From the NCBI GenBank assembly GCA_025210795.1, contig JAOAQZ010000002.1, forward strand, positions 1 through 43,850: a stretch of 43,850 nt of DNA, read 5' to 3'. The DNA comes from Cohaesibacter sp. (lineage in GTDB: Bacteria > Pseudomonadota > Alphaproteobacteria > Rhizobiales > Cohaesibacteraceae). Shown piece by piece: positions 23,846 to 32,755 of this stretch. How positions within the stretch are numbered: position 1 is the stretch's first letter; each line of letters opens with the position of its first letter. A program made the position numbers and the translations under genes. The notes under the pieces are model-generated. The model worked only from the letters and a program-made list of their open reading frames with translations. It made no database searches and was not told the origin of the DNA.

Positions 23846-24922
23846 TTAGCCGTTTGGATCTGGGGCATGGGTTGCGACAACCACAACGCCGTTATCCTGA
23901 TCGTTGAAGCGGGCCTTTTTCATGCCGAAGAGGGACTGGGCAGACACACCCACTTCACGGCCATAGTCAAAGTCACGTTCAACCCACTTATGGCCAAGTT
24001 CCGAATAGCCCTTACCACCGGCCATGATGGCAGCCTGAGCCCCACAAAGTGCCGCGCGACGGGTGCTATCTACATTATCTGTGCCATCAGCACTCACGCC
24101 CAACGTCACATGCTCAGTTGCATGGAAAATCACGTTATTATGGACCCCGAGAGCATCTGTGAAGATTGGATTGCCATCCACATCACCGGCTTTCATTGCA
24201 GCCATCTGAATATCATTCCAACCTTTCTCTCCAACATCCTCACGAAGCTGGAAAGCCTGGTCTTCATGAATGAACATGACCCACATCTTTTTGCCCCGGA
24301 TCTTCAAAGGGCGCATGCGACGACGGCCATTGCGACCGGTTTTCGCCATGTTCACTGCACGGCGGACCATATGCAGATTGAAGATATCATCAGCAACAAG
24401 GTCTTCATCATTTGCACGGTTACCCGGACGAATGATCCGACTTGGAGGCAAAACAATGTTGTTACCGGTGAACTTGAGATTTTTCTGAGCGGTGTTCCCG
24501 CAGATCTGGTTAAAGAACGTGCGATCATAACGCTCAGAAAACCACTCTTTCAGTCCATCTTTGCCTTCTGATCGAGCATTGAAGGAGACGCGCTGATCAT
24601 CGATGGAGCCTTTTGGCTTTACTCGAACGGCATGATGGAGCTCATTGACCTCAACGTTATCATCGTAGGTCTGAAGCTTTTCTTCATTGCCTTCCAGTGT
24701 TTCACCTTCGCCAACACCTTCGCCCTGCAATGGAGCGCGAAGGCCGAAGATAATTTTATCGCCGGCATCTTTCTTCAAGTCGTTCTTTTTCTGGATCAGC
24801 GATGTATCACTGGACCCGATAAATTTGCCAACGTAGGTTTCGGCTTGGGCTTCAGTCGCGAGCTTTTTTGCCCACGCTTTTTGAGTAAGGGCATCATTCG
24901 TGCCAAATTTGGTTGCAGACAT
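23846..24922 (-). CDS. Major capsid protein, N4-gp56 (DUF4043) family
   Basis: This is a 358-residue protein. Features of the N4-gp56 family are visible: early KKNDLKKDAGDKIIFGLRAPLQG, then ERYDRTFFNQICGN, MWVMFIHEDQAFQLR in the middle and VERDFDYGREVGVSAQSLFG near the end. It forms the icosahedral shell with the HK97 fold and follows the scaffold gene. P22 coat protein belongs to another capsid family, so the head module is mixed relative to the P22-like gene order. Confidence 0.82.
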   Translation of the reverse strand: MSATKFGTNDALTQKAWAKKLATEAQAETYVGKFIGSSDTSLIQKKNDLKKDAGDKIIFGLRAPLQGEGVGEGETLEGNEEKLQTYDDNVEVNELHHAVRVKPKGSIDDQRVSFNARSEGKDGLKEWFSERYDRTFFNQICGNTAQKNLKFTGNNIVLPPSRIIRPGNRANDEDLVADDIFNLHMVRRAVNMAKTGRNGRRRMRPLKIRGKKMWVMFIHEDQAFQLREDVGEKGWNDIQMAAMKAGDVDGNPIFTDALGVHNNVIFHATEHVTLGVSADGTDNVDSTRRAALCGAQAAIMAGGKGYSELGHKWVERDFDYGREVGVSAQSLFGMKKARFNDQDNGVVVVATHAPDPNG

Positions 24923-25059
24923 TTTGCATCCTCATGAGTGTTTGTGTCAGTGGGATGCGCCTTGACGCCGCGCGGGCGAGAGCCTGTAACGTGGGCTGAA
25001 ACGAAAGCCTGATTAAACGCTCAGACTGTGCGTTTGGCTTCTGTACGTCGAAGCGAGGA

Positions 25060-25083
25060 CGAAAGGGGCTTTGGGTCGCCCCT
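25060..25083 (-). terminator. Weak terminator or leader hairpin between scaffold and capsid genes
   Basis: AGGGGC (25064-25069) pairs with GCCCCT (25078-25083). On the minus strand three T follow. It lies 18 bp after the scaffold stop in the 178-bp gap before the capsid start. It could lower read-through or stabilise the capsid mRNA 5' end. Evidence is limited to the stem. Confidence 0.35.
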
Positions 25084-25100
25084 ATAACCTTTTAAGGCGC

Positions 25101-26021
25101 TTATGCAGCACCCATAAGTTTCTCCCACATACCGGGATTTGCCGTGGTCCATTTATCCAATTCGGCATCTGTCATGTTGGCCAGTTTTGCCAAAGTCATG
25201 GGTTCAGGAGCTCCACCTCCTTTGCCGGACAGCGTCTTGCTTCCTTCCTGCCCTTTCTGAATGCTCTCAAGCTTTTCTTCGAGAGGAGGCGTCGGGCCAT
25301 CATCTGGCACTGGCTGAGGCTTAAACCCATTGGCATAGGCAAGCCCGTAGAAGTTCTGACCAATATCCAAACCGTTGTTATGGGCATTGGCAGCGATCAG
25401 ATAAGCATCACGCATTGTGAGTTGGCGCGCCTGCTGTTCATTCGCACCCTCGTTCTTGTAGTTCTCGACCGACTGATCAAACAGGAAATCGATTGCAGAC
25501 TGAAACTCAGGATCACTATTCCCACGCTCTGCCAACTGATCGATATACTGTTTCTCGAACTGCTGGATTTGCTGGCGCTCTTGCTCTCTTTCCTGCTGTT
25601 CCTGTTGCTGCTGTCTCCCCTGCTCAAGCTGATCGAGCCGGTTCATCATACTGCCCATTGGATCATATTCAGGATCAAGGACTTCCTCTTGCTGCTCCTG
25701 CTCTGGCGGCTGCATTTTTGCAAGAATGGCATTGATGTTCTCAATCTGGCTCTGTGCAGCTTGGAGCTGGACTTCAACCGCCTTCCGGCGCTCCCGTTCT
25801 TCATGCATTGCGGCATGAGGGACCATGGTTTGTTTGTCCGGCTCTTTTTCGGCCTCTTCCTGAGGCTCAGCACCTTCCTCAGCAGGATTTGCCTCTTCTT
25901 GCTCAGACTGGGACTCTTGGCCCACTTCCTCATCCTGAGGCTGCTCTGTTCCTTCCTCAGAAGGTTCTTCAAGCATAGCGAGTTCTTCGGGGGTGAATTC
26001 ACCCTCGTTTTCAATAGTCAT
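25101..26021 (-). CDS. Scaffolding protein
   Basis: This is a 306-residue, very acidic, Gln/Glu-rich protein. Long helical coiled-coil segments (about 70-165) include a tract with LEQGRQQQQEQQEREQERQQ. The C-terminal helix-turn-helix-like end PMTLAKLANMTDAELDKWTT may bind the coat protein. Composition, size and place between portal and capsid genes are those of P22 gp8-type scaffolds, which guide procapsid assembly and then leave. Confidence 0.78.
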   Translation of the reverse strand: MTIENEGEFTPEELAMLEEPSEEGTEQPQDEEVGQESQSEQEEANPAEEGAEPQEEAEKEPDKQTMVPHAAMHEERERRKAVEVQLQAAQSQIENINAILAKMQPPEQEQQEEVLDPEYDPMGSMMNRLDQLEQGRQQQQEQQEREQERQQIQQFEKQYIDQLAERGNSDPEFQSAIDFLFDQSVENYKNEGANEQQARQLTMRDAYLIAANAHNNGLDIGQNFYGLAYANGFKPQPVPDDGPTPPLEEKLESIQKGQEGSKTLSGKGGGAPEPMTLAKLANMTDAELDKWTTANPGMWEKLMGAA

Positions 26022-26089
26022 CTTTTCACCTATTTGCTCGTGACGTGAGCACTCGTAGACCTGATATCGCTCAGGCCATGCGCAGCCAG

Positions 26090-27898
26090 CTACATTACTG
26101 GCAAGGTTGGAGCCACAAGATTTGCAATCATTTCTTGCACTTGGGCTTGGTTCTTCTCCGCTTCAGAGCGGGTCTTCTCAACGTCCGCCGCCCGTTGGGC
26201 CTGCTCCAACTGCTGTTCTGGCCCCGGTTCTTGCGGCTGCATCATTGTCTTCAATGCCCCTTTGACCTTCTCCACCACACTTTCAGGGAATGGAGAGTAG
26301 TCCAGCAATTCAATCTGGATCTGTGGAGGCAACTGCATGAACATTGGCCCTACAAGAGACCAAACCTTTTCCTTCTGGTTCGGACTTGATGGAGCCTCAT
26401 CCACGATAACGTCATAAGTCGCACTGGCTTGCTTGATGAGAGGCACATATTTCGCACCATCCTCACCCACAACCCTGATTAAACGACCGTCCGAGATGTA
26501 CTCCTGAATGTAATGGAGCAACACTCGGCCCTGACGCTTTCTAAACCGGCGCAAGCTATCGAACAGCCATTGCAAAATGGTCATGCCCGCTTGTCTGCGC
26601 TGGTATTCCAATACTCCCGGCTGATTAGCCTCTCTCTGCCCAAGGAGCTCCTGATTGATGCCTGGCGCTTCCCTGATGGAGTTAATCGCAAATTCCATCA
26701 GCTGCCAGTGTCCCGCGGGGAATGACGCTGTGGGCTTTGGCTGAATTTTGGGGTTCTGGCCGGAGAGCGTCATCGGCGGAACAACCGTCACAGCATCATG
26801 CTTGGCCCAACTCTCCTTGAACGCCTCCATCTTATCGCCTAAAGCCCCCTCCTCGATCATGACGCCGCCCTTTGCCGACTTGTCCATGATATTCAGAGTT
26901 TGACTGAAGAACTTGTTGGCATAGCGCTGCGGGTCTTTGATCAAGCGCAGGAGACCATAGAAGGTTCCCTTTTCCTGATCCCGCATTCCGGTAATTGCCT
27001 GATACCGGAAGCCACCTTGGCAATCACAATCCTTTTGCTCCAGAACCACAGCACCAATCCAAGCCTCTTTGTAGACACGCTTGTATTGCTTCACGCCTTT
27101 CAGCATACCACCAAGGCGATCATTCATGCGCTCATACTGTTCGCTAGAAAGCTTTGCCTCTTCTCCTGTCAGCGGATCTTTAAGCCTCCAGTATGGCTCA
27201 TTCTGAAACCAGACATAATGCACGATGGTAACCAGCTTGGAGGGGCCAACCTCTGCATTTTGCTGTTCTTCGCGCTTTGGATTATCGATATAGGCCTTAG
27301 CCCAAGCTGCATCGAGTTCTTCATCAGCTGTGTCGGGAAACATCTCCCGCGCTTCATCGATGGGCATATCAACCCTGCAGCGATAGAAGCGTCGAGAATC
27401 CTTTAGGTTCTTCTTGCGCGCTGCATAGTCATAACCCATCTCAAACGGATCAATGCGCTCCTCCGTGGCCATACCATCAGGATCTTCGCTGTAATCCATG
27501 AATGTGTCTGTATAGCCCAACCCGCAAATGGTGACATCTCGAAATGCCTCTGACTGCTCATCTTCGCTGTCTGTCTGGTCCTTGCTCCATTGAGCCGCAG
27601 CTGTCAGCAACTCATTGGGCTTTGCATCCCCATTTTCACGAGGAATGAACCGAGTTTCCATTCTGTTGGCAATTTCAGAGCCAGACACCGCATTGATCAA
27701 TGTCTGGGTCCGGTTGAAGGTGATGACAGGCCGCCCCTCTGCTTTCAGCTTGGCCTTATCCGCAGCACTCCACTGATCACCATCAACAAATCGATAGTCT
27801 TCACGAGCCTCTTCCCTCCATTCGGAAAGATGGGCGCTATCATCTTTGAACCAGCCCTGAAACGTCGCAAGGCCCTTGTCTGTGTTTAACTTGCCCAT
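26090..27898 (-). CDS. Portal protein (P22 gp1-like)
   Basis: This is a 602-residue protein. FVDGDQWSAADKAKLKAEGR, then RPVITFNRTQTLINAVSG and the later FEMGYDYAARKKNLKDSRRF are typical of P22-type portals. It forms the dodecameric ring through which DNA enters and leaves the head. The Gln-rich C-terminal helix (MMQPQEPGPEQQLEQAQRAA) corresponds to the portal barrel. It overlaps the large terminase gene by 13 nt. Confidence 0.85.
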   Translation of the reverse strand: MGKLNTDKGLATFQGWFKDDSAHLSEWREEAREDYRFVDGDQWSAADKAKLKAEGRPVITFNRTQTLINAVSGSEIANRMETRFIPRENGDAKPNELLTAAAQWSKDQTDSEDEQSEAFRDVTICGLGYTDTFMDYSEDPDGMATEERIDPFEMGYDYAARKKNLKDSRRFYRCRVDMPIDEAREMFPDTADEELDAAWAKAYIDNPKREEQQNAEVGPSKLVTIVHYVWFQNEPYWRLKDPLTGEEAKLSSEQYERMNDRLGGMLKGVKQYKRVYKEAWIGAVVLEQKDCDCQGGFRYQAITGMRDQEKGTFYGLLRLIKDPQRYANKFFSQTLNIMDKSAKGGVMIEEGALGDKMEAFKESWAKHDAVTVVPPMTLSGQNPKIQPKPTASFPAGHWQLMEFAINSIREAPGINQELLGQREANQPGVLEYQRRQAGMTILQWLFDSLRRFRKRQGRVLLHYIQEYISDGRLIRVVGEDGAKYVPLIKQASATYDVIVDEAPSSPNQKEKVWSLVGPMFMQLPPQIQIELLDYSPFPESVVEKVKGALKTMMQPQEPGPEQQLEQAQRAADVEKTRSEAEKNQAQVQEMIANLVAPTLPVM

Positions 27899-29349
27899 CC
27901 GCTCTCACTCGTCTGTTGTCTTGCTTCTCTGTAACGGTCTTTCGGCTTGTCTTTCGAAGGAACCGGCGCGGCCCATGGTCTGGACATGCAGGCATAGCGG
28001 GCCTCATCCGCAACATGATCTTCCATGTCGGTATCAAGGTCCTCAGGGTTCTTCTCATCATGCTGAAGAACAGGAACCGTCCTGATGAAATCCTTGCAGG
28101 TTTCAAAGACCACCATCATGGGGCGGTTCTCATCTTCACCATCAAGCCTTGTTCGAAATTGATCCCATCCTGAAATAGCGCCTTGCTTGGCAACACGCTT
28201 GTTGTCTGCAGGATCGAAATAGACGCTGTTCTGAGCCATGACCTCAGCGATAGAAGGCCCGCCATTCACTGCAAATGCAGCTGGGTCCATCACACCGTAT
28301 GAAATCGGCTCTTTATCCTTCTGGCGCTCCAAGATGCCTTTAGCCACTTGCTCAGCAGTCATCTTCAAGCCTTTGTTCGGTTCACCTGTGCAGCCATACC
28401 ATTCGCGATATCGGACAATGCACCCACGAGGCAATACCCGACCATCAGGCAATGGATAATCATCAGAAACGACAGCCCACCAACCAATAGAAAAGGGAGC
28501 CGCGCTCCCCCAATCTGCTGATCTGAATTTCATCCAATGGTCTGGTATTGGGAACGGCTTCACCACATGCCGAGCCGTTGCCCAATTATCGAAGTATGCA
28601 CCCTCAACAACTGACCAATCCCCTGTCAGCCAAGCCTTGACCAGCGTCTTACTGCCCGACTGCTGGAGCTTGGCCACGTAAAGCGGGTCACCCTGCATCA
28701 AAAGCCGATTATCAGAGAGCTTCGAGGGAATGAACACTCGATCCAGCTCAATGATCTCCCCTGTAAATGGGTTCTCATACTGCTCCTTAAGCAGCTTCCA
28801 TCCTTCTGGCGCCGGATCAATATATCTTTGCTTCACCCAAAGATGCCCCGGCCCGCCCGGGTTCGCTGTTGCATGAAACTGGCAAGGAACACCATGAGCG
28901 CTTCGCAGTGTTGCCTTGAGCATGTTCAAGGGAGTCTGAGACGCCCATTGTGTGAGCTCTTCCATGAACAGATCCGTATAGTTATGGCCCTGATAGTTCT
29001 TTGCATCCTTTTCAGAGGCCACATACTCGAATTTCAGTCGGGCACCGTTGGGAAATCGCCAAAAGTTCTTTGATGCATTCCAGCGAGCCCCTAAAGGCCC
29101 GTAGATGTCCATTGAGCGTTCAATCGCCTCTTTCAGGTCTTCCCTTGTCTGACGAAAGAAAACCCCTGTCGCATGCTTCCCATATCGTCCGGCCTTAATG
29201 GCAAACTTTCCCAGCATTCCATCTGTTTTGCCTCCGCCTCGTGCTCCTCCATAAAGGATCTCAAACACGGGGCACTTTACCAATGCTGCTTGCGGCCCTG
29301 CCTGTGGCTTCCAAGCGATTTTTACGTTGGTTTGTGCTGGTCTAGCCAT
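27886..29349 (-). CDS. Terminase large subunit
   Basis: This is a 487-residue DNA-packaging motor. Walker A GGARGGGKT at about 34-42, Walker B DLFMEE near 117-122, and a C-terminal RNase H-like nuclease beginning FRSADWGSAAPFSIG near 240. It hydrolyses ATP to pump DNA through the portal and cuts concatemers. It overlaps the small subunit gene by 28 nt and the portal gene by 13 nt. The start has the usual family N-terminus with KCPVFEILYGGARGGG. Confidence 0.92.
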   Translation of the reverse strand: MARPAQTNVKIAWKPQAGPQAALVKCPVFEILYGGARGGGKTDGMLGKFAIKAGRYGKHATGVFFRQTREDLKEAIERSMDIYGPLGARWNASKNFWRFPNGARLKFEYVASEKDAKNYQGHNYTDLFMEELTQWASQTPLNMLKATLRSAHGVPCQFHATANPGGPGHLWVKQRYIDPAPEGWKLLKEQYENPFTGEIIELDRVFIPSKLSDNRLLMQGDPLYVAKLQQSGSKTLVKAWLTGDWSVVEGAYFDNWATARHVVKPFPIPDHWMKFRSADWGSAAPFSIGWWAVVSDDYPLPDGRVLPRGCIVRYREWYGCTGEPNKGLKMTAEQVAKGILERQKDKEPISYGVMDPAAFAVNGGPSIAEVMAQNSVYFDPADNKRVAKQGAISGWDQFRTRLDGEDENRPMMVVFETCKDFIRTVPVLQHDEKNPEDLDTDMEDHVADEARYACMSRPWAAPVPSKDKPKDRYREARQQTSESGWAS

Positions 29350-29741
29350 TCCTCCGCGCTCTGCTCCTCTGGGCTATCCGAGACAACATAGTTGTGGTTC
29401 TGATTTAAGTTTTCAGAGCGTTCGACCCAGAGCCCCATAAGCTGAGCCTTGGCCTTTGTCGCGCTAACCATTGCCGAACCCTGTTCGCATTTTCGTGCAA
29501 TCAGGCGCGCCTCTTCCAGTTCCTTCAGGACGCTTTCAATGGTCACATCGTGCCTTTTACTAGCTCTTTCCTTGAGTTCTTGAACCCTAGCGCGAATGTT
29601 CGCATCATTTCGCAACCGAGAAGCAGAACTCCTATGCCGTTTAAACCCCGCTTCTGTATATGCATCGAGGTCACATAGCTTCTCTTCTGCAATCAGTTGA
29701 GCGAAGTGCTCATGCTTTGGATTGGACAAAGGCCCCGGCAT
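29322..29741 (-). CDS. Terminase small subunit
   Basis: This is a 139-residue protein. The N-terminal part (SNPKHEHFAQLIAEEKLCDL, then DAYTEAGFKRHRSSASRL) is a DNA-recognition helix bundle of the Terminase_2 type. Helical oligomerisation segments follow, and then an acidic tail for contact with the large subunit. It selects the packaging start, and in P22-like phages the pac site lies within this gene. It overlaps the large subunit gene. Confidence 0.8.
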   Translation of the reverse strand: MPGPLSNPKHEHFAQLIAEEKLCDLDAYTEAGFKRHRSSASRLRNDANIRARVQELKERASKRHDVTIESVLKELEEARLIARKCEQGSAMVSATKAKAQLMGLWVERSENLNQNHNYVVSDSPEEQSAEEWLDQHKPT

Positions 29742-29780
29742 CTCTTGACTCGTTTCTTTGTGCTCGTGTTACGGGAACGT

Positions 29781-30080
29781 ATGAAGAACATAAAATATGC
29801 ATATGCCTACGGCACCCTTGGCAGGATGCGCGAGGAAGGCGATACACTTAGGATTTGCTGTAATCGTTCAAGCAACGGTCGTTGCATACATTCCGCTGAT
29901 CTCAGCTTGGATTTTCTTATCCAGCGTCTTGGGCCTGAGCAGGCTATCTATGCCCCTGAGATATTACGCAAGCTTCGATTTCGTTGTTCTGTGTGTGGCT
30001 CGACAGATGTAGTGTTTATCCGTACCCCTGATTATTCCAAGCCTATGAAATATCAGGGGCCACACTATGAGGCAGTGTAA
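29781..30080 (+). CDS. Small zinc-ribbon-like protein (moron)
   Basis: This is a 99-residue protein. GTLGRMREEGDTLRICCNRS at the start, DFLIQRLGPEQAIYAPEILRKLRFRCSVCGS in the middle (the segment is marked at about 50-80) and a CxxC pair are typical of a small protein common in alphaproteobacterial genomes and phages. An upstream in-frame start at 29697 is unlikely, because the family begins near this ATG. It stands alone on the plus strand, divergent from the small terminase. Zinc binding is likely, and function is unknown. Confidence 0.65.
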   Translation: MKNIKYAYAYGTLGRMREEGDTLRICCNRSSNGRCIHSADLSLDFLIQRLGPEQAIYAPEILRKLRFRCSVCGSTDVVFIRTPDYSKPMKYQGPHYEAV

Positions 30081-30199
30081 GCCATCGTAATCCGAAAACA
30101 TCATTGAGATAAAATTCAATAATTGACTCACTCAGCATTCGAAGCTGAAATAGAATTTATTGTTCTATTATCGCAATCAATTACATCCTCATAACTCAA

Positions 30200-30868
30200 A
30201 TGCCATACTTTGAAATATTTGATAGAATTAAGAGTTTTCTACTATCAGTAGAACCATACTCTTTTGTCATCTCACCAATAATTTTGGTTTTAGGTCTAAC
30301 CTTTGCCTATCGAAAGCTCTCGACAGCAATAAAAACCTACAAACACAATCAAGATATGCACATGTACACACAAACCATGCTGCACAACCGCGAAATATGC
30401 TCCGACCAATACAAAAAAATGGCAGTAGAGGTCTTTCACGATCTATCTGGAGATCAGAACGCTAAACTAAGAAGCAGCATCGCAAAAACTCAAGAAGGCT
30501 ATTTTGAACTGTATTGGGCAGCTAGAGCCATTCATATAAGCCATCTAAATCTTATCTACCAATCTTGGATTATTGCAGGCGGTACGAAAGAAAAATATGA
30601 GAAGCGGTATCCTGGATGGGCTAATTTCGCCGGGCTCGTCGCCTTAGACTTGAGGACCAGCGAGCCTAGTTTACAAAAGAAGCCATTCTGGTATCAAAAG
30701 GCCTGCGAAGAAATTGACTTCGAATTTAAAGACGGCAGCATGTATTCAAAATCCTTTCATGAGTACATGGAAATGTGTCGCTACGAGGCCCTTCAGAAGC
30801 GTCACCAGGAAGAAGCTAACAAACAGACCCAAGTGACATTAAGCCCACCTACTCAGCAGCCTCAATAA
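30200..30868 (+). CDS. Membrane-anchored protein of unknown function (moron)
   Basis: This 222-residue protein has one membrane helix (about 20-38, FVISPIILVLGLTFAY) and then a long cytoplasmic domain rich in Lys, Tyr and His. No family is recognised, although the layout recalls DUF4760-like proteins. The gene and its 119-bp upstream region are more AT-rich than the phage genes, and it is read against the surrounding operon. Both point to separate acquisition. Its 3' end overlaps the convergent gene by 20 nt. A defence or exclusion role is possible but unproven. Confidence 0.65.
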   Translation: MPYFEIFDRIKSFLLSVEPYSFVISPIILVLGLTFAYRKLSTAIKTYKHNQDMHMYTQTMLHNREICSDQYKKMAVEVFHDLSGDQNAKLRSSIAKTQEGYFELYWAARAIHISHLNLIYQSWIIAGGTKEKYEKRYPGWANFAGLVALDLRTSEPSLQKKPFWYQKACEEIDFEFKDGSMYSKSFHEYMEMCRYEALQKRHQEEANKQTQVTLSPPTQQPQ

Positions 30869-31373
30869 TTCCAAAACTCTCTTTATCTGGCCTTGCGTCT
30901 GGCTCCATCCATCCTTGAATTGAGCCTCGTTTTTGCCGTGGACGCAGTTCGCTCCTTACGCGAGGAATTTGCGGTTTTTGTGCAATGAAGTCAAACTCCT
31001 GATCACCTCTCAAACGACCATTGAGAGCGAAGGCCTCTATAAGCTTTTGATGGGACTCACCAATTTTCCAATAGAGCGTTCGACGCACCAGACCCAATTT
31101 TTCACAAATTTCTGGAATTTTGCGGCCCTTTGCCTTCATTGAGTGGAAGAGCATCAGTTGGGCTCGCTCGTCTATGTTTTCGATTTCCTTGATCAGAATA
31201 TCAAAGACTGCTTCCATGCGATCAACATCACCGGGGGCGCTGTTCTTGCCTCCCTTATGCTCTGCGAGGAAGTTGCCATAGCCTTGGGGCCCGACTTTGC
31301 CCTCAATCCGGTTCAGCGTCCGATAGGCCTTGGTAATCTCCTGCCCTACTGTCTTCTTGGTCCATTCGGTCAT
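30849..31373 (-). CDS. Helix-turn-helix phage regulator (DUF6362-like)
   Basis: This is a 174-residue protein. Residues 50-115 include DRMEAVFDILIKEIENIDER and GRKIPEICEKLGLVRRTLYW, the latter a clear helix-turn-helix. The pattern is that of DUF6362 proteins found next to phage replication genes. The C-terminal 50 residues are basic and probably unstructured. It overlaps the helicase gene by four bases and is the last gene before the packaging module, so it may activate late transcription. Confidence 0.65.
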   Translation of the reverse strand: MTEWTKKTVGQEITKAYRTLNRIEGKVGPQGYGNFLAEHKGGKNSAPGDVDRMEAVFDILIKEIENIDERAQLMLFHSMKAKGRKIPEICEKLGLVRRTLYWKIGESHQKLIEAFALNGRLRGDQEFDFIAQKPQIPRVRSELRPRQKRGSIQGWMEPDARPDKESFGIIEAAE

Positions 31374-32755
31374 AGCAGCGCCTCGCCAGTTGCCGCCAGC
31401 TCATCAAATCGAAACCGAGGCCCGTTAAACGCCATGATGCGGGATTGGTCGGCCTTGCCACCTCGCATTTTGGATAGGATCAATTGGGCTTTGTGCTCCC
31501 AATATGAAAAGCCTTCTTGCCATTCTTCGCTGACCTTCTGAGGCTTGTGCTTTTCCATCCAATAGGCTGGTCGATGGATGAACAGGATCTTGTGTGCTAC
31601 CTGTTCCAATGCTCCGGTGTATTTGAGATCTGAATTTGACGGTCTGGGAACATCCTTCTCATTCTTGACCACATTGCCCTGAATGAATGGTCGCTTGAGC
31701 TGAGCCATCATGAAAATCGGGATTCCTAAATCTCTTGCCATTTCACGTATCGAATAGGCCATCTCTGAATAGGTGGCTTCATTGTTTTCTCTGCGCTGGA
31801 CTGGTTTGAGTTCGTGGAAGTGATCTAGCACAATAGCTCTTACGCCCTTGGTTCTGATCAGCCGCTTTGCCCTCGCCCGGATAATTTCGATCTTATCTCC
31901 GCCTTGATCATCGATATACAGCGGCCAGAGCTGGCGTTCTTGGGAGGCATGACAGAGGCTTTCCAGCTCTTCTTGGTTCACACCACCATTCATCATCAGA
32001 CTTTGTTTTACGCCAGTCATGCGGGTCAGAGAACGCGTGGTGCAGGCCTTGAGGTTCATCTCATTGGAGATCAGTAGCGTTGGGACACCTTGGGACGCGA
32101 TGCTATCGGCTACCTGACCACCCATAATGGATTTACCAGAGGATGTTGGCCCCGCGATCAGGATCAGTTCACCCTCATAGTTCTCGCCTAGCAGCTCATC
32201 TACGGATGGAATGCCGGTCTTGATGCCTGCCCCTTGCACTGAGTCATCCTTGAGCAGTCTTTCAATGTCATCGATGACGCTCTGAGAGGCCTCTCTGAAG
32301 CTCTTCACCTCTTCTACGGGCTCCCCGTCTAAAATGTCATCGATGACTCCATGGCAGGCCTCTATCTGCTCTTCAGCTGGCTTTGAGGTGTCATTGGCCA
32401 GTTTAATAATTTCTGTGGTGCGGTTGATCAAATTCCTGCGTCTAGATGCATCGACGATATAGTCAACATTGTCGATCGCGTTCATGCCTTGAGGTGTGTC
32501 CTTTGAGAACCGCAGCAACATTGCATCCAGAGAAACCCCTTTCGGCTTTTCCTTCACGCCCTGGGCGATGGCCCCAAGAGTAACGGACCGGTTGCCTTCA
32601 TAAAGCGCATAAATCACCCCATAGATTTCACCCAGGAGTCCGTCAAAGAAATGCGCCGGCTGAATGCGACCGGAGATATCATAGAAGGCATCTGCATTGG
32701 TCAGGATCAGACCGATAAGCTCTTCTTCGAGTTTTGTTGTGTTGTGATCAGACAT
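31370..32755 (-). CDS. DnaB-like replicative helicase
   Basis: This is a 461-residue protein from the ATG complementary to 32753-32755, with GGGAGG upstream. A start 15 codons earlier lies in the preceding gene. An N-terminal DnaB helical domain (about 1-100) is followed by a RecA-like motor with Walker A AGPTSSGKS, a DHFHEL Walker B-like segment and MMAQLKRP. It should unwind the phage replication fork as a hexamer and works with the primase encoded upstream. Confidence 0.85.
   Translation of the reverse strand: MSDHNTTKLEEELIGLILTNADAFYDISGRIQPAHFFDGLLGEIYGVIYALYEGNRSVTLGAIAQGVKEKPKGVSLDAMLLRFSKDTPQGMNAIDNVDYIVDASRRRNLINRTTEIIKLANDTSKPAEEQIEACHGVIDDILDGEPVEEVKSFREASQSVIDDIERLLKDDSVQGAGIKTGIPSVDELLGENYEGELILIAGPTSSGKSIMGGQVADSIASQGVPTLLISNEMNLKACTTRSLTRMTGVKQSLMMNGGVNQEELESLCHASQERQLWPLYIDDQGGDKIEIIRARAKRLIRTKGVRAIVLDHFHELKPVQRRENNEATYSEMAYSIREMARDLGIPIFMMAQLKRPFIQGNVVKNEKDVPRPSNSDLKYTGALEQVAHKILFIHRPAYWMEKHKPQKVSEEWQEGFSYWEHKAQLILSKMRGGKADQSRIMAFNGPRFRFDELAATGEALL

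Noticed and set aside
23747..24571. Plus-strand frame of 274 codons opposite the capsid gene
   Set aside because: Antisense to the major capsid protein and without a recognisable domain.
25071..26048. Plus-strand frame of 325 codons, Leu-rich, apparently membrane-like
   Set aside because: It is the complement of the Gln/Glu-rich scaffold gene; the leucine runs come from antisense CAG/GAG codons.
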